This document shows positions 52,884 to 62,042 of a stretch of DNA of 64,000 nucleotides, in pieces. The position numbers were made by a program, and so were the translations under genes. Numbering within the stretch: the first letter of the stretch is position 1; each line of letters opens with the position of its first letter. The notes under the pieces were generated by a model. It had not been told where the DNA came from, ran no database searches, and saw only the letters and a list, made by a program, of their open reading frames with translations. This DNA comes from Arthrobacter sp. zg-Y769. GTDB taxonomy: Bacteria; Actinomycetota; Actinomycetes; Actinomycetales; Micrococcaceae. Where the stretch lies: positions 1-64,000 of the forward strand of contig NZ_JAJJOE010000004.1 in assembly GCF_020907405.1 (NCBI RefSeq). Direction: 5' to 3'.

Positions 52884-53375
52884 ATGAGGGACGTTTCGAG
52901 CGAAGCAACTTGGCGGAGCCACGCGCCGGAGGGCTATGAGTGCCCGTTCTGCGATCTGGCGTCCGGTGAGTTCCGGTATCCCGGCAATCTGTGCGAGCCC
53001 GGGGACCTGGTCTACTCGGATGACCTGGTGCTTGCCTTCATTGCTTCCCACGGCTTCGATCCGGAGCCCGGCCATGTGCTGGTCACTCCCCGGCAGCACT
53101 TCGAACTGCTCTACGAACTGCCTGACGACGTCGCGGCCAGGATCATGCTGGTGACCCGGGATATGGCTGTGGCCATCAAAAAAGCATGGAACCCGGACGG
53201 CGTCACCACCCGTCAGCACAACGAGCCTGCCGGCAGCCAGCACGTCTGGCACTACCACCAGCACGTGCTTCCCCGCTGGACCGATGACGGTCTTTACTTC
53301 ACCCCCAAGCGGCCGATTGTGCCGCCCGCCGTCCGGGCACGCAAGGCAGCGGAGCTGCGCGCTGTCCTGCAGTAA
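52884..53375 (+). CDS. HIT-family nucleotide-binding protein
   Basis: A protein of about 163 aa with the HIT motif HVWHYHQHVLPRW (HxHxH) and an upstream zinc-ribbon-like CPFCDL. HIT proteins hydrolyse AMP-linked or dinucleotide substrates. I used the ATG giving M-R-D-V-S-S-E; the longer frame is not supported. It follows the SUKH-like gene by 7 bp and so is probably co-transcribed with it. The stop is 3 bp from the convergent polyprenyl synthase stop. Confidence 0.85.
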   Translation: MRDVSSEATWRSHAPEGYECPFCDLASGEFRYPGNLCEPGDLVYSDDLVLAFIASHGFDPEPGHVLVTPRQHFELLYELPDDVAARIMLVTRDMAVAIKKAWNPDGVTTRQHNEPAGSQHVWHYHQHVLPRWTDDGLYFTPKRPIVPPAVRARKAAELRAVLQ

Positions 53376-53378
53376 GTC

Positions 53379-54434
53379 CTAGACCTCGCGGTTGACCACG
53401 GCCCGGGCGAAGGCGGCCAGGGCTTCCTTTACGACGGAGTCGGGCAGCGGTGCAAGGGCAGCCACTGCGTCTTCGGACCAGTTGCGGGCAACTTCCCAGG
53501 ACTGATCGGTCACGGGGCTGCTGCGCAGGGCAGCTACGGCTTCAGCCAGCGCCTCGTCCGAGCTGAGGTCCCTTTCCACCAGTTCGAGAACGGCCGCGGC
53601 GTCGGCATCCCCGGCCGCAGCAGCACGACGGAGAAGCAGCACGGGCAAGGTGGGAACGCCTTCGCGCAGGTCGGTCCCGGGGGTCTTCCCGGACTTCACC
53701 TGCTTGCCGGTGACGTCAATGACGTCGTCGGCCAGCTGGAAGGCGATGCCTACCTTCTCGCCGTATTCGACCATGATGTCGATGACTTCCTGGCCGGCAC
53801 CCGAGAACAGTGCGCCGAACTGGCCGGAAGCGGCAATCAGTGAACCGGTCTTGTCCGCAATCACGGACAGGTAGTGTTCCAGCGGATCCTGGCCCTCCGC
53901 AGGGCCCACGGTTTCGTGCAGCTGGCCCAGGCACAACCGTTCGAACGTGTGCGCCTGGATGGCCAGAGCCGGACCGCCCAGGGCAGAAACCAGGCTGGAA
54001 GCACGGGCAAAGATGAGGTCACCCGTGAGCACGGCAACCGAGTTGCCCCAGATTTCATGCGCTGTCGGGGCACCACGGCGGTACGGTGCTTCGTCCATCA
54101 CGTCGTCGTGATAGAGGGTGGCAAGGTGCGTCAGCTCAACGACCACTGCCGACTGGATAACCTTCTCGGGCGCGTCCTCAGCACCGAGATGGGAAGCCAG
54201 CAGGGTCAGGAGCGGTCGGATCCGCTTACCTCCGGCCTCCACGAGGTGCCGGGAGGTGACGTCCGCGAAGGGATCGGAGTTGGCCACCGCTTCGCGCAGC
54301 CGCAGTTCCACCTGCTCCAGGGATGCGGCCATCGACGGGCCAAGCCTCGGGTCCTCTGCCAACAGGGCAAAGCCCGGCGGCAGCGCGGAAGTGCTCGGAG
54401 CGGTATCCGGGCTGGTGTTGATGGATTCAGTCAC
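53379..54434 (-). CDS. Long-chain polyprenyl diphosphate synthase
   Basis: A trans-prenyl synthase of 351 aa with GGKRIRPLLTLLAS, the first Asp-rich motif DDVMDEAPYRRG and the second LADDVIDVTG. The residues ahead of the first motif (LTHLATLYH) point to a long-chain synthase that makes the menaquinone side chain, not the short GGPP made by CrtE. It follows menJ (50 bp) on the same strand and belongs to the menaquinone group. Confidence 0.93.
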   Translation of the reverse strand: MTESINTSPDTAPSTSALPPGFALLAEDPRLGPSMAASLEQVELRLREAVANSDPFADVTSRHLVEAGGKRIRPLLTLLASHLGAEDAPEKVIQSAVVVELTHLATLYHDDVMDEAPYRRGAPTAHEIWGNSVAVLTGDLIFARASSLVSALGGPALAIQAHTFERLCLGQLHETVGPAEGQDPLEHYLSVIADKTGSLIAASGQFGALFSGAGQEVIDIMVEYGEKVGIAFQLADDVIDVTGKQVKSGKTPGTDLREGVPTLPVLLLRRAAAAGDADAAAVLELVERDLSSDEALAEAVAALRSSPVTDQSWEVARNWSEDAVAALAPLPDSVVKEALAAFARAVVNREV

Positions 54435-54484
54435 TGTTCAAGACTAACTATTTGTCGGAACGGGTGGACAACAGGCATGGAACG

Positions 54485-55813
54485 TCACGGGTGTTGCACG
54501 GGCTGCCGGGAGGTTGCCGGCGTTCCTTGGTTGCTGGCCGCAGGGACCAGCATTTCCAGTAAGGCAATCACTCTATCCTCTATGCCCTTGGAGCTGCGGT
54601 CCGTCAGGTTCGCGAGCATACGCACCACGAAACGCATCAGCACGGGAATCGGCATCCCGGTGCGCAGCGCCAGTTTCATCACCGCAGGACGGCCGATCAT
54701 GGCGGCGAAGATGCGGCCGAGCGTGAAGTGGCTGCCCCATTCTTCCCGCACGTGGTCAGCATAACCGCGCAGTTCGACGTCGAACGCGGCCCGCGAGGTG
54801 AGCAGGCCCGGAGCGAGTGCGGCACCGGAGCCCTCGAGGATGTGTTCAGCCGCAAACCGTGCCGACTCCATGGCATAGGAGATGCCTTCGCCGTTGAACG
54901 GGCTGACCATGCCGCCGGCGTCGCCGAGCAGCAGCAGCCCGGGCGAGTAATGCGGGGTGCGGTTGAACCCCATCGGCAGGGCCGCACCGCGGATCTCGCC
55001 CACTTGGTTCTCCGGGGTGAAGCCCCACTCCGCAGGCATGCCGGCAGTCCAGTCGCGCAGGACCTTGCGGTAGTCCAGCTTCCCGAATTCCTTGGAGGAG
55101 TTCAGGATGCCCAGGCCCACATTGGAGGTTCCATCCCCCACACCGAAGACCCAGCCGTAGCCGGGCAGCGGATTGCCGGAGGCATCGGGAAGCTCGAGCC
55201 AGCCTTCCATCCAGTCGTCATTGGTGCGCGGGCTCTCGAAGTACGTGCGTACGGCCACGCCCATGGGGCGGTCATCGCGCTTTTCGATGCCCAGGCTCAA
55301 AGCGGTGCGGCTCGAGTTTCCGTCGGCGGCGAGGACGACGTCGGCGAAGAACTCGCGCCGTTCGCCGGTGCGCCTGCCGTTTTCGTCCAAGATGTTGGCG
55401 ACGGCGCCCTCCACACGTCCGTCTTCGCCGCGGATGGCGGAGACCACTGTGTGCCGTTCAAGGATCTTCGCTCCTGCCGCCTGCGCGTGACGGGCCAAGG
55501 CCTCGTCGAAGCCCAGCCGGGTGCGGATCAGGCCATAGTCGGGGAAATCCGAAAGCGCCGGCCACGGCAGTTCCAGGGTGCGGCCGCCGGCAATGAGGCG
55601 AAGCCCCTTATTCCGGCGCCACCCTTCGGTTTCTTCGTGGGGCAGTCCCAGGAACTGGATTTCACGAACGGCACGCGGCGTCAGGCCGTCTCCGCAGACC
55701 TTTTCCCGCGGAAAGGCGGTCTTCTCGAGAACGGTGACATCCACCCCCGCGGAGGCGAGGTAATACGCAGCTGTAGAGCCGGCGGGGCCGGCACCGACAA
55801 TTAGGACCTTCAC
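54485..55813 (-). CDS. menJ: Menaquinone reductase MenJ-like (geranylgeranyl-reductase family)
   Basis: An FAD-dependent reductase of about 442 aa, with an N-terminal FAD motif [29 protein letters not shown] and a later [21 protein letters not shown]. The mycobacterial homologue MenJ saturates one isoprene unit of the menaquinone tail. GTG start overlaps the menG stop by 4 bp. The long frame upstream is antisense to menG, so it was not used. The role is inferred from family and the menG-menJ-prenyl synthase order. Confidence 0.88.
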   Translation of the reverse strand: MKVLIVGAGPAGSTAAYYLASAGVDVTVLEKTAFPREKVCGDGLTPRAVREIQFLGLPHEETEGWRRNKGLRLIAGGRTLELPWPALSDFPDYGLIRTRLGFDEALARHAQAAGAKILERHTVVSAIRGEDGRVEGAVANILDENGRRTGERREFFADVVLAADGNSSRTALSLGIEKRDDRPMGVAVRTYFESPRTNDDWMEGWLELPDASGNPLPGYGWVFGVGDGTSNVGLGILNSSKEFGKLDYRKVLRDWTAGMPAEWGFTPENQVGEIRGAALPMGFNRTPHYSPGLLLLGDAGGMVSPFNGEGISYAMESARFAAEHILEGSGAALAPGLLTSRAAFDVELRGYADHVREEWGSHFTLGRIFAAMIGRPAVMKLALRTGMPIPVLMRFVVRMLANLTDRSSKGIEDRVIALLEMLVPAASNQGTPATSRQPVQHP

Positions 55814-56520
55814 TTTGCCGGACGTCCTCCGGGCTTGACTGCACGGTGAACAGCCACGATTCCACCGGTGAGGTTGCGGTAGGCAACATCCTGCCAGCCG
55901 GTTTCGGAAATCCACGCGGCCAGACCGTCCTGGTTCGGCCACGCCCGGATGGATTCGGCAAGGTAAACGTAAGCATCCGGGTTGGAGGCAACCTTGCGGG
56001 CGATCGGAGGAAGGGCACGCATCAGGTATTCGGTGTACATGGTCCGCCACACCGGAATCACCGGCGAGGAGAATTCCGCAATGACAAGGCGGCCGCCGGG
56101 CTTGGTGACCCGAAGCATTTCCGCCAGGGCCTTTTTCGGCTCGTTGACGTTGCGGAGGCCGAAGGAAATGGTGGAGGCGTCAAAGGAGTTGTCCTCGAAC
56201 GGCAGGTTGGTGGCATCCCCGGCGACGAAGTCGATGTCCGGGCGGCGGCGCTTGCCTACCTTGAGCATGCCGAGGGAGAAGTCGCAGGCAACGACGTCGA
56301 TCCCGGCGTCGGCGTAGGGCTCGCTCGAGGTGCCGGTGCCGGCGGCAAGGTCGAGGACCCGCTGGCCGGGCACGGCGCCGACGGCGTCCACCACGATACG
56401 GCGCCAGCGGCGTGTCTGTCCGAGGGACAGCACGTCATTGACGACGTCGTATTTAGGTGCCACGTCGTCAAACATGGCAGCAACTTCATCCGGACGTTTT
56501 TCCAACGATGCGCGGTTCAC
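55810..56520 (-). CDS. menG: Demethylmenaquinone methyltransferase
   Basis: A SAM-dependent methyltransferase of 236 aa, UbiE/MenG family. SAM motif [19 protein letters not shown], middle [28 protein letters not shown] and the C-terminal [15 protein letters not shown] are diagnostic. It makes the last methylation of menaquinone. GTG start. It is divergent from menF about 120 bp away and leads into menJ (4 bp overlap). Confidence 0.95.
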   Translation of the reverse strand: MNRASLEKRPDEVAAMFDDVAPKYDVVNDVLSLGQTRRWRRIVVDAVGAVPGQRVLDLAAGTGTSSEPYADAGIDVVACDFSLGMLKVGKRRRPDIDFVAGDATNLPFEDNSFDASTISFGLRNVNEPKKALAEMLRVTKPGGRLVIAEFSSPVIPVWRTMYTEYLMRALPPIARKVASNPDAYVYLAESIRAWPNQDGLAAWISETGWQDVAYRNLTGGIVAVHRAVKPGGRPAK

Positions 56521-56639
56521 TCTGACATTGTCTCAAACAATGGGAGGGCCGCCGAACCGGCCGCCGGGTTGTCTCGTTCCTCTCAGCCGGCGGCCCTGAT
56601 ATCGGGCGTGCACCGGCGGCGGAGTACTGTGGAACCACT

Positions 56640-57989
56640 ATGACCACCCTGCGTTCTGTGACCGTGCCTGTAGGTGAGCTTTCCGCCGCCATGGGCCTTC
56701 TGGAGTATCTGGTACTCGACGAGCAACTGTGTTGGATCCGGCGCCGGGAGGGACTCGTGGGCTTCGGGGAAGCCGCCCGTTTCACCTCCAGCGGCCCTGA
56801 ACGCTTTGCCCGGGCACAGGACTGGTGGCGGTCCATCCTGGCTGAAGCCGACGTCGAGGATCCCCTGGCCGCTCCCGGCACCGGCATCGTCGCCTTTGGT
56901 TCCTTTGCCTTCTCCAAGCGCTCCCCCTTCGAGTCCCGCCTGGTGATTCCGGAAATCGTTGTCGGCCTGCGCGACGGCGCCGGCTGGGTGACGTTCACAA
57001 CCGCGGATCCCGACGTCGAACTCACCGCCGAGACCGCTAAGGCCGTCCTGGCGCGTTACCTGGAGGATCTGCCGCTTTACCGCGACAGCGATCCGGCGGA
57101 CCGGGTCCTGCCCGGCATGCTGAGCGAGTCCGAGTGGAAGAACGCCGTGGCACGGTCGGTGGCCCATGTAACCGCCGGCGATCTGAGCAAGATTGTCCTG
57201 GCCCGCGACATTGCCGTGGAGCTGGGCAGCCCCCTGGTGGCTTCGCAGGTGCTGCGCGAACTGGCCGTCCGTTACCGCGACTGCTGGACGTACTCCGTGG
57301 ACGGATTGATCGGCTCCACCCCGGAGATGTTGATCCGCGTCGAAAACGGCACCGCAGAGGCCCGCGTACTGGCAGGCACCCTGGACCGTGCCACTGCCCC
57401 GGCCGACGATCCGGACTATGCCAAGCGGGTGCTGGCAGGTTCCGCCAAGCAGCAGCACGAACATCAAATCGCCATCGACTCGCTCACCCGGTCGCTGGAG
57501 CCGTTTACCTCCTCGATGACCTCCCACACGGAGCCGTTTGTCCTCGAACTGCCCAACGTCTGGCATTTGGCCTCCGATGTCACAGCCGAGCTGGCAGCGG
57601 ATGAGAGCGGCCTGGTTCCCACGCCGCTGACCCTGGTGGAAGCCCTGCATCCCACTGCCGCCGTCTGCGGCTTCCCCACCAGCGTGGCAGGCGAACTTAT
57701 TAGTGAACTTGAACACATGGACCGTGGCCCTTATGCGGGGCCGGTGGGCTGGATGGATGCCGCCGGGAACGGTGAATGGGGAATCGCCCTCCGGGGTGCG
57801 GTGATTGAAAGTCCCACCGACATACGGCTTTATGCAGGCTGTGGAATTGTGGCCGGCTCCAATCCTGCGGCGGAACTAGAGGAAACCTGGAGCAAGTTCC
57901 GCCCGATGCTTGAGGCCCTGGGCCTGGACCGGCCACGCGCGGTTCCGGTGCGCAGCCCCGACTTCGCGTCGTCTCCCGCAGGCTCCTGA
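56640..57989 (+). CDS. menF: Isochorismate synthase
   Basis: A chorismate-binding enzyme of 449 aa. It has SKIVLARDIAV (chorismate-binding core), STPEMLIRVENGTAEARVLAGTLDRA, LHPTAAVCGFPTSVAGELI and GYAGPVGW-type end PYAGPVGWMDAAGNGEWGIALR. It opens the menaquinone branch from chorismate. The spacing to the upstream promoter is short and no strong Shine-Dalgarno is seen. It is divergent from menG. Salicylate or siderophore function is less likely given the menaquinone neighbours. Confidence 0.92.
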   Translation: MTTLRSVTVPVGELSAAMGLLEYLVLDEQLCWIRRREGLVGFGEAARFTSSGPERFARAQDWWRSILAEADVEDPLAAPGTGIVAFGSFAFSKRSPFESRLVIPEIVVGLRDGAGWVTFTTADPDVELTAETAKAVLARYLEDLPLYRDSDPADRVLPGMLSESEWKNAVARSVAHVTAGDLSKIVLARDIAVELGSPLVASQVLRELAVRYRDCWTYSVDGLIGSTPEMLIRVENGTAEARVLAGTLDRATAPADDPDYAKRVLAGSAKQQHEHQIAIDSLTRSLEPFTSSMTSHTEPFVLELPNVWHLASDVTAELAADESGLVPTPLTLVEALHPTAAVCGFPTSVAGELISELEHMDRGPYAGPVGWMDAAGNGEWGIALRGAVIESPTDIRLYAGCGIVAGSNPAAELEETWSKFRPMLEALGLDRPRAVPVRSPDFASSPAGS

Positions 57990-58034
57990 ACCGCGCCGTC
58001 GGCACCGTCGCAGGGCCGCTGCATAACCGTTGGG

Positions 58035-58064
58035 TTTCTTGCATAAAATTACAGTGGGTAGAAT
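58035..58064 (+). promoter_or_regulatory. Candidate promoter of the amino-acid ABC operon
   Basis: TTTCTT (58035-58040) or TTGCAT (58039-58044) could be -35, and TAGAAT (58059-58064) a good -10, with 18 or 14 bp between. The stretch is AT-rich in a GC-rich genome and lies about 107 bp upstream of the first binding-protein gene. Confidence 0.5.
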
Positions 58065-58170
58065 AGAAACTCGGAAGTTAGCCCGAGGGCGGTTTCCGCC
58101 CGATGCCGCTATGGAGACGGTTTGGTTTCCTCCTGCGGCCCGTCCTACCGACTTGAGGTTCTGAATCGCC

Positions 58171-58950
58171 ATGCCGTACAAAGCCCGCACCATCACTGCT
58201 GCCCTCCTAGCTGCAGGGGCACTTTCCCTCACTGCCTGCGGAGGAGGAAGCGAAGCCGACGAATCCGGCCTGTCCACGGTCAACGAGGGTTCCCTCACCG
58301 TGTGCTCCAACGTGCCCTTCAAACCGTTCGAATACGTGGTGGACGGTGAATACACGGGCTTCGACATCGAGCTCACCCGCGAAATCGCCAAGGGCATGGG
58401 CTTGGAACACGAAGTGCAGAATGTTGGATTCGACGGCCTGCAGAGCGGTACTGTCCTGGCCGCCCGGCAGTGCGATGTCATCGCCGCAGCAATGTCCATC
58501 ACCGACGAGCGTGCCGAGAAGCTGGCGTTCTCCGACCCGTACTACGACTCGCCGCAGACCCTCCTGGTTCCAGCCGATTCCACCGTTTCCTCCCTGGCTG
58601 ATCTGTCGGGTAAGAAGGTGGGCATCCAGCAGGGCACCACTGGTGAGACCTATGCACGGGAGAACGCTGCCGGCGCAGAGATCATGTCCTTCCAGACCGA
58701 TGCCGAGCTGTTCCAGGCACTCCAGGCCGGAAACATCGATGCCGTCCTGCAGGACCACGCCGTAAACATGGACCACACCGAGGACGGCAAGTACCGGATT
58801 TCGGCGACGTTCGAGACCGGTGAGTCCTACGGCTTCGCCATGAAGAAGGAAGGGAGTGAGGAACTCGTCGCGAAGGTAAATGAGCAGCTTGCCGCTCTGC
58901 AGGAGAATGGGAAGTACCAGGAGCTCCATGACCGGTTCTTCACGAAGTAG
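58171..58950 (+). CDS. Amino-acid ABC transporter substrate-binding lipoprotein (first copy)
   Basis: A lipoprotein of 259 aa. A lipobox LTAC follows a hydrophobic signal peptide, so the protein is a lipid-anchored extracellular binding protein. The family-3 solute-binding fold is shown by NVPFKPFEYVVDGEYTGFDIELTREIAKGMG, DVIAAAMSITDERAEKLAFSDPYYDSPQTLLV and KKVGIQQGTTGETYARE. Polar amino acids or related compounds are probable. It is the first of two tandem binding proteins ahead of a permease and ATPase. Confidence 0.9.
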   Translation: MPYKARTITAALLAAGALSLTACGGGSEADESGLSTVNEGSLTVCSNVPFKPFEYVVDGEYTGFDIELTREIAKGMGLEHEVQNVGFDGLQSGTVLAARQCDVIAAAMSITDERAEKLAFSDPYYDSPQTLLVPADSTVSSLADLSGKKVGIQQGTTGETYARENAAGAEIMSFQTDAELFQALQAGNIDAVLQDHAVNMDHTEDGKYRISATFETGESYGFAMKKEGSEELVAKVNEQLAALQENGKYQELHDRFFTK

Positions 58951-59118
58951 TCGCCCGGAGTACCCGGTTCCGCAGCGGCGCATTGCCGCGCTTTGGTACC
59001 GCCGCTAAACAGCCGTGGACACGTTACCGAAATATGGACTGCGTACGCTCTAGACTGCTTCCCAATACCCAGCTACGGGTGAGATCGCTCACACCGTCCG
59101 ACGTAAGGTTGTAAACCA

Positions 59119-59907
59119 ATGCCGCACAAAGCCCGCACCGCTGCCTTTGCCTTCCTGGCCATCGGCGCCCTATCGCTGACCGCCTGCGGTGGTGACGACG
59201 CCGGAGCCTCCGACGAAGCCGCCAACGGATTCAACCTGGTATCCGAGGGCACGCTCACGGTTTGCTCGGACATCCCCTACGTGCCGTTCGAGTATGAAGA
59301 AAACGGTGAGTACACCGGTTTCGACATGGACCTCGTCAAGGAGATCGCAACCGGTCTCGACCTTGAACTGGCAGTCCAGGACGCCGGGTTCGAGGGCATT
59401 GCCAGCGGTACCGTGCTCGCTGCGGGCCAGTGCGACCTTGAGGCCAGCGCCATCACCATCACCCCGGAACGTGAAGAGGCCATGGGCTTCGCCGATCCGT
59501 ACTATGACTCGCTGCAGTCGCTCCTGGTCCCTGTCGGCTCGGACATCAAGAGCATCGATGACCTGGAGGGCAAGAAGCTGGGTGTCCAGGGAAACACCAC
59601 CGGTGAGTCCTACGCCCGCGAGAACGCACCGGGCGCGGAAATCCTGGCCTTCCCGAGCGACGCCGAACTCTTCCCCGCCATCCAGTCCGGTAACGTCGAT
59701 GCTGTGCTCCAGGACCTGCCGGTGAACATTGGACACACGGAGGATGGTGACTTCACCATCGCCGAAGAGTATGAGACGGATGAGTCCTACGGCTTCGCCA
59801 TGAAGAAGGACAACACCGAACTCATCTCCGCCGTTAATGAGCAGCTCGCCGAGATGCGGGACAACGGCAAATACCAGGAGATTTACGACAAGTACTTCAC
59901 CGAATAA
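59119..59907 (+). CDS. Amino-acid ABC transporter substrate-binding lipoprotein (second copy)
   Basis: A lipoprotein of 262 aa (lipobox LTAC) closely related to the preceding binding protein along its full length (by eye roughly half the residues agree); it shows PYVPFEYEENGEYTGFDMDLVKEIATGLD and DLEASAITITPEREEAMGFADPYYDSLQSLLV. Tandem duplication is the simplest explanation, with drift in the binding lobes that may give a different substrate. A hairpin follows directly and separates it from the permease. Confidence 0.9.
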   Translation: MPHKARTAAFAFLAIGALSLTACGGDDAGASDEAANGFNLVSEGTLTVCSDIPYVPFEYEENGEYTGFDMDLVKEIATGLDLELAVQDAGFEGIASGTVLAAGQCDLEASAITITPEREEAMGFADPYYDSLQSLLVPVGSDIKSIDDLEGKKLGVQGNTTGESYARENAPGAEILAFPSDAELFPAIQSGNVDAVLQDLPVNIGHTEDGDFTIAEEYETDESYGFAMKKDNTELISAVNEQLAEMRDNGKYQEIYDKYFTE

Positions 59908-59923
59908 CGCCTAGACCACTGAG

Positions 59924-59950
59924 TCGTCCCGGGCCGGGTGCCCGGGACGA
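59924..59950 (+). terminator. Attenuating hairpin between binding protein and permease
   Basis: TCGTCCCGGG (59924-59933) and CCCGGGACGA (59941-59950) form a perfect 10-bp stem with a 7-nt loop, followed by TCCCGTTTCTT. It lies between the second binding-protein gene and the permease. Such an element can make far more binding protein than permease, by partial termination or mRNA stabilisation. Confidence 0.65.
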
Positions 59951-59980
59951 TCCCGTTTCTTCCCCGGAAGGCCCCCCACT

Positions 59981-60766
59981 TTGAAACCCTCCACCCGCAG
60001 ACGCCTGATCCAGGGTGTCCTGTACGCCGTTTTTGTCATCGCACTGGTAGCCGTAGTCCTGGCTGCCGATTGGGAAGCCATCGGCGAAAACTTCTTCGAC
60101 GCCGAGGTGGCGCGTGAAGCCTTCCCCACCATCCTTACGGTGGCGGTCAAGAACACCATTATCTACACCATCATTGCCTTTGCCGGCGGGCTCCTCCTGG
60201 GCCTGCTGCTGGCCCTGATGAAGCTCTCCCCCGTGGCTCCGTACCGCTGGGCCGCCACGGCCTACATCGAGCTTTTCCGCGGGCTGCCTGCACTGTTGGT
60301 GATCTTCGGCTTCGCCTTCGCGGTTCCCATTGCGTTTAACTGGCGTCCGCCGGGAGGCCCCGCAGGCGCAGGGCTTCTTGCACTGATCATTGTTTCCGGC
60401 GCGTACATTGCCGAGACCATCCGTGCCGGAATCCAGGCAGTGCCCTCCGGCCAGGCCGAGGCTGCACGGTCCCTGGGCATGGGCCCGGCCTGGACCATGG
60501 TTTCCGTGACCCTGCCCCAGGCCTTCCGGATCATCACGCCGCCGCTGACCAACGAGCTGGTCATCCTGATCAAGGACACCTCGCTGCTCTTCATCGCCGG
60601 CATGGCCCTCCAGGACCGCGAGCTGACCACGTTTGCGCGCGACTCCGTGTCACAGACCGCAAACGCCACACCCTTGGTACTCGCCGCCCTGATGTACCTG
60701 ATCATTACGCTGCCGCTGACCCAGCTGGTGGCAAAGCTCGAACGACACAACCAGAGAGGCAGGTAG
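59981..60766 (+). CDS. Amino-acid ABC transporter permease (HisM/GlnP type)
   Basis: A protein of 261 aa with five or more membrane segments and the family-3 permease motif [19 protein letters not shown] with the EAA-like region [34 protein letters not shown]. It uses a TTG start with GGAAGG nearby. It is a single permease gene, so it would form a homodimer. It is 5 bp ahead of the ATPase gene. Confidence 0.92.
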   Translation: MKPSTRRRLIQGVLYAVFVIALVAVVLAADWEAIGENFFDAEVAREAFPTILTVAVKNTIIYTIIAFAGGLLLGLLLALMKLSPVAPYRWAATAYIELFRGLPALLVIFGFAFAVPIAFNWRPPGGPAGAGLLALIIVSGAYIAETIRAGIQAVPSGQAEAARSLGMGPAWTMVSVTLPQAFRIITPPLTNELVILIKDTSLLFIAGMALQDRELTTFARDSVSQTANATPLVLAALMYLIITLPLTQLVAKLERHNQRGR

Positions 60767-60771
60767 CAGCC

Positions 60772-61524
60772 ATGAGCGTCCCGAAAAACAACAACGCCCC
60801 TGCCATCGAGGTCCGCAACCTTCACAAGTCCTTCGGAAGCAATGAGGTGCTGAAAGGCATCGACTTCCACGTGGACCAGGGCGAGGTGGTCTGCGTGATC
60901 GGTCCGTCCGGTTCCGGCAAGTCCACCCTGCTGCGCTGCGTCAACCGCCTGGAGGAGCCCACCAGCGGCACCGTCCTGGTGGAGGGCGTGGACATTACCG
61001 ATCCCGATACGGACCTGGACAAGGTCCGCACCCGGATCGGCATGGTCTTCCAGCAGTTCAACCTCTTCCCGCATCTGAATGTGCTGCGCAACCTGACCCT
61101 GGCCCAGCGCCGGGCAAAGAAGCGCACCTTCGAGGAAGCCTCCAAGGTGGCCCTGAAGAACCTCGCCAAGGTGGGTCTGGAGGACCGCGCCTCCGCATTC
61201 CCGGCCCAGCTCTCCGGCGGCCAGCAGCAGCGTGTGGCCATCGCCCGTGCATTGTCCATGGATCCGGACATGATGCTCTTCGACGAGCCCACCAGCGCGC
61301 TGGACCCGGAACTCGTGGGCGACGTGCTTGCCGTTATGCGCCAGCTTGCCGAAGAAGGCATGACCATGATGGTGGTGACCCACGAGATGGGCTTCGCCCG
61401 TGAAGTGGGTGACCGCGTGGTCTTTATGGACGGCGGCGTCGTGGTGGAGCAGGGACGTCCCGAGGACGTCCTGGGCAACCCGCAGCACGAACGCACCCGG
61501 GCGTTCCTCTCCAAGGTTCTCTAA
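60772..61524 (+). CDS. Amino-acid ABC transporter ATP-binding protein (GlnQ type)
   Basis: An ATPase of 250 aa. Walker [10 protein letters not shown] (about 44-52), Q-loop [13 protein letters not shown], signature [15 protein letters not shown], Walker [17 protein letters not shown] and the switch His in [12 protein letters not shown] are complete. It drives the polar amino-acid importer with the upstream permease and two binding proteins. A strong terminator follows. Confidence 0.95.
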   Translation: MSVPKNNNAPAIEVRNLHKSFGSNEVLKGIDFHVDQGEVVCVIGPSGSGKSTLLRCVNRLEEPTSGTVLVEGVDITDPDTDLDKVRTRIGMVFQQFNLFPHLNVLRNLTLAQRRAKKRTFEEASKVALKNLAKVGLEDRASAFPAQLSGGQQQRVAIARALSMDPDMMLFDEPTSALDPELVGDVLAVMRQLAEEGMTMMVVTHEMGFAREVGDRVVFMDGGVVVEQGRPEDVLGNPQHERTRAFLSKVL

Positions 61525-61591
61525 ACCCGTTCCCTTCAGCCTCCGGCCTATCCCAGGCCCGGCGGCCAGGACCGAGGCAACACACCCGCCG

Positions 61592-61624
61592 GCGCGGCCC
61601 GCACCCCTGAGGTGCGGGCCGCGC
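61592..61624 (+). terminator. Terminator of the amino-acid ABC operon
   Basis: GCGCGGCCCGCACC (61592-61605), a CCTGA loop, and GGTGCGGGCCGCGC (61611-61624) form a perfect 14-bp stem followed by TGTGTTT. Confidence 0.85.
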
Positions 61625-61635
61625 TGTGTTTCCCG

Positions 61636-61765
61636 GGTTAGTTGTGCAAGGTTGGTTGCCCTGGAGTTGGTTGCTTGGATTTGGTTGCCTGGGACTCGTT
61701 GTCCGGATTTGGGTGTTCTCGACTTGTCGTCCGGGCTTGGTTATCCGGGCTTGCTTATTCCAGCC
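61636..61765. repeat. Degenerate 14-bp tandem repeat tract
   Basis: About nine units of 13-15 bp follow each other, such as AGTTGGTTGCTTGG, ATTTGGTTGCCTGG, GACTCGTTGTCCGG, ATTTGGGTGTTCTCG, ACTTGTCGTCCGG and GCTTGGTTATCCGG. The pattern is GTTG-centred, and the plus strand is strikingly G/T-rich. It lies between the ABC operon terminator and a tiny helix-hairpin-helix gene. It is not a CRISPR array: units are too short and there are no spacers. Confidence 0.65.
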
Positions 61766-61780
61766 GGCCCGGCGCAGCAC

Positions 61781-61975
61781 TCAGCCGAGTGCGAGTCCGT
61801 GCTCATCCAGGGCCTGCGCTATGAGCCGCAGAGCCTTCGGACCCATGCCGTGCAGCGAGGCGATTTCTTCCTGCGGTACCCCGGCCAGCGTGCGAAGTGA
61901 GTCATAACCAGCCTCGGCCAGGGCACGGGTGGCCGTCGCACCGATCTTCGGTAAGGCATCGAGCGGTATAGCCAT
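61781..61975 (-). CDS. Small helix-hairpin-helix DNA-binding protein
   Basis: A protein of 64 aa made of two HhH motifs (LPKIGATATRALAEAGYDSLRTLAGVPQEEIASLHGMGPKALRLIAQALDEHG). The pattern resembles the HhH ends of RNA polymerase alpha-CTD or ribosomal S13-like proteins and binds DNA without base preference in many relatives. Small stand-alone HhH proteins occur in actinobacteria; the role is unknown. Its stop is 16 bp from a repeat tract. Confidence 0.75.
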   Translation of the reverse strand: MAIPLDALPKIGATATRALAEAGYDSLRTLAGVPQEEIASLHGMGPKALRLIAQALDEHGLALG

Positions 61976-62042
61976 GCAGCGACGCTACCCTTGGCCGGTG
62001 CGGGCGTACAGGCCGTCCCGCTCAGCTCCGCAGCGTGGCCGC

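Noticed and set aside
53379-54434. Second GGPP synthase for carotenoids
   Set aside because: Its neighbours are menaquinone genes and the residues before the first Asp-rich motif fit a long-chain synthase; crtE is already in the pigment operon.
56640-57989. Salicylate or siderophore synthase instead of menF
   Set aside because: The surrounding menaquinone genes (menG, menJ, prenyl synthase, menD) and the general chorismate-binding motifs make isochorismate synthase for menaquinone the better call; no siderophore genes are present.
61636-61765. Possible CRISPR array
   Set aside because: Units are only 13-15 bp, degenerate and without unique spacers, and no cas gene is near.
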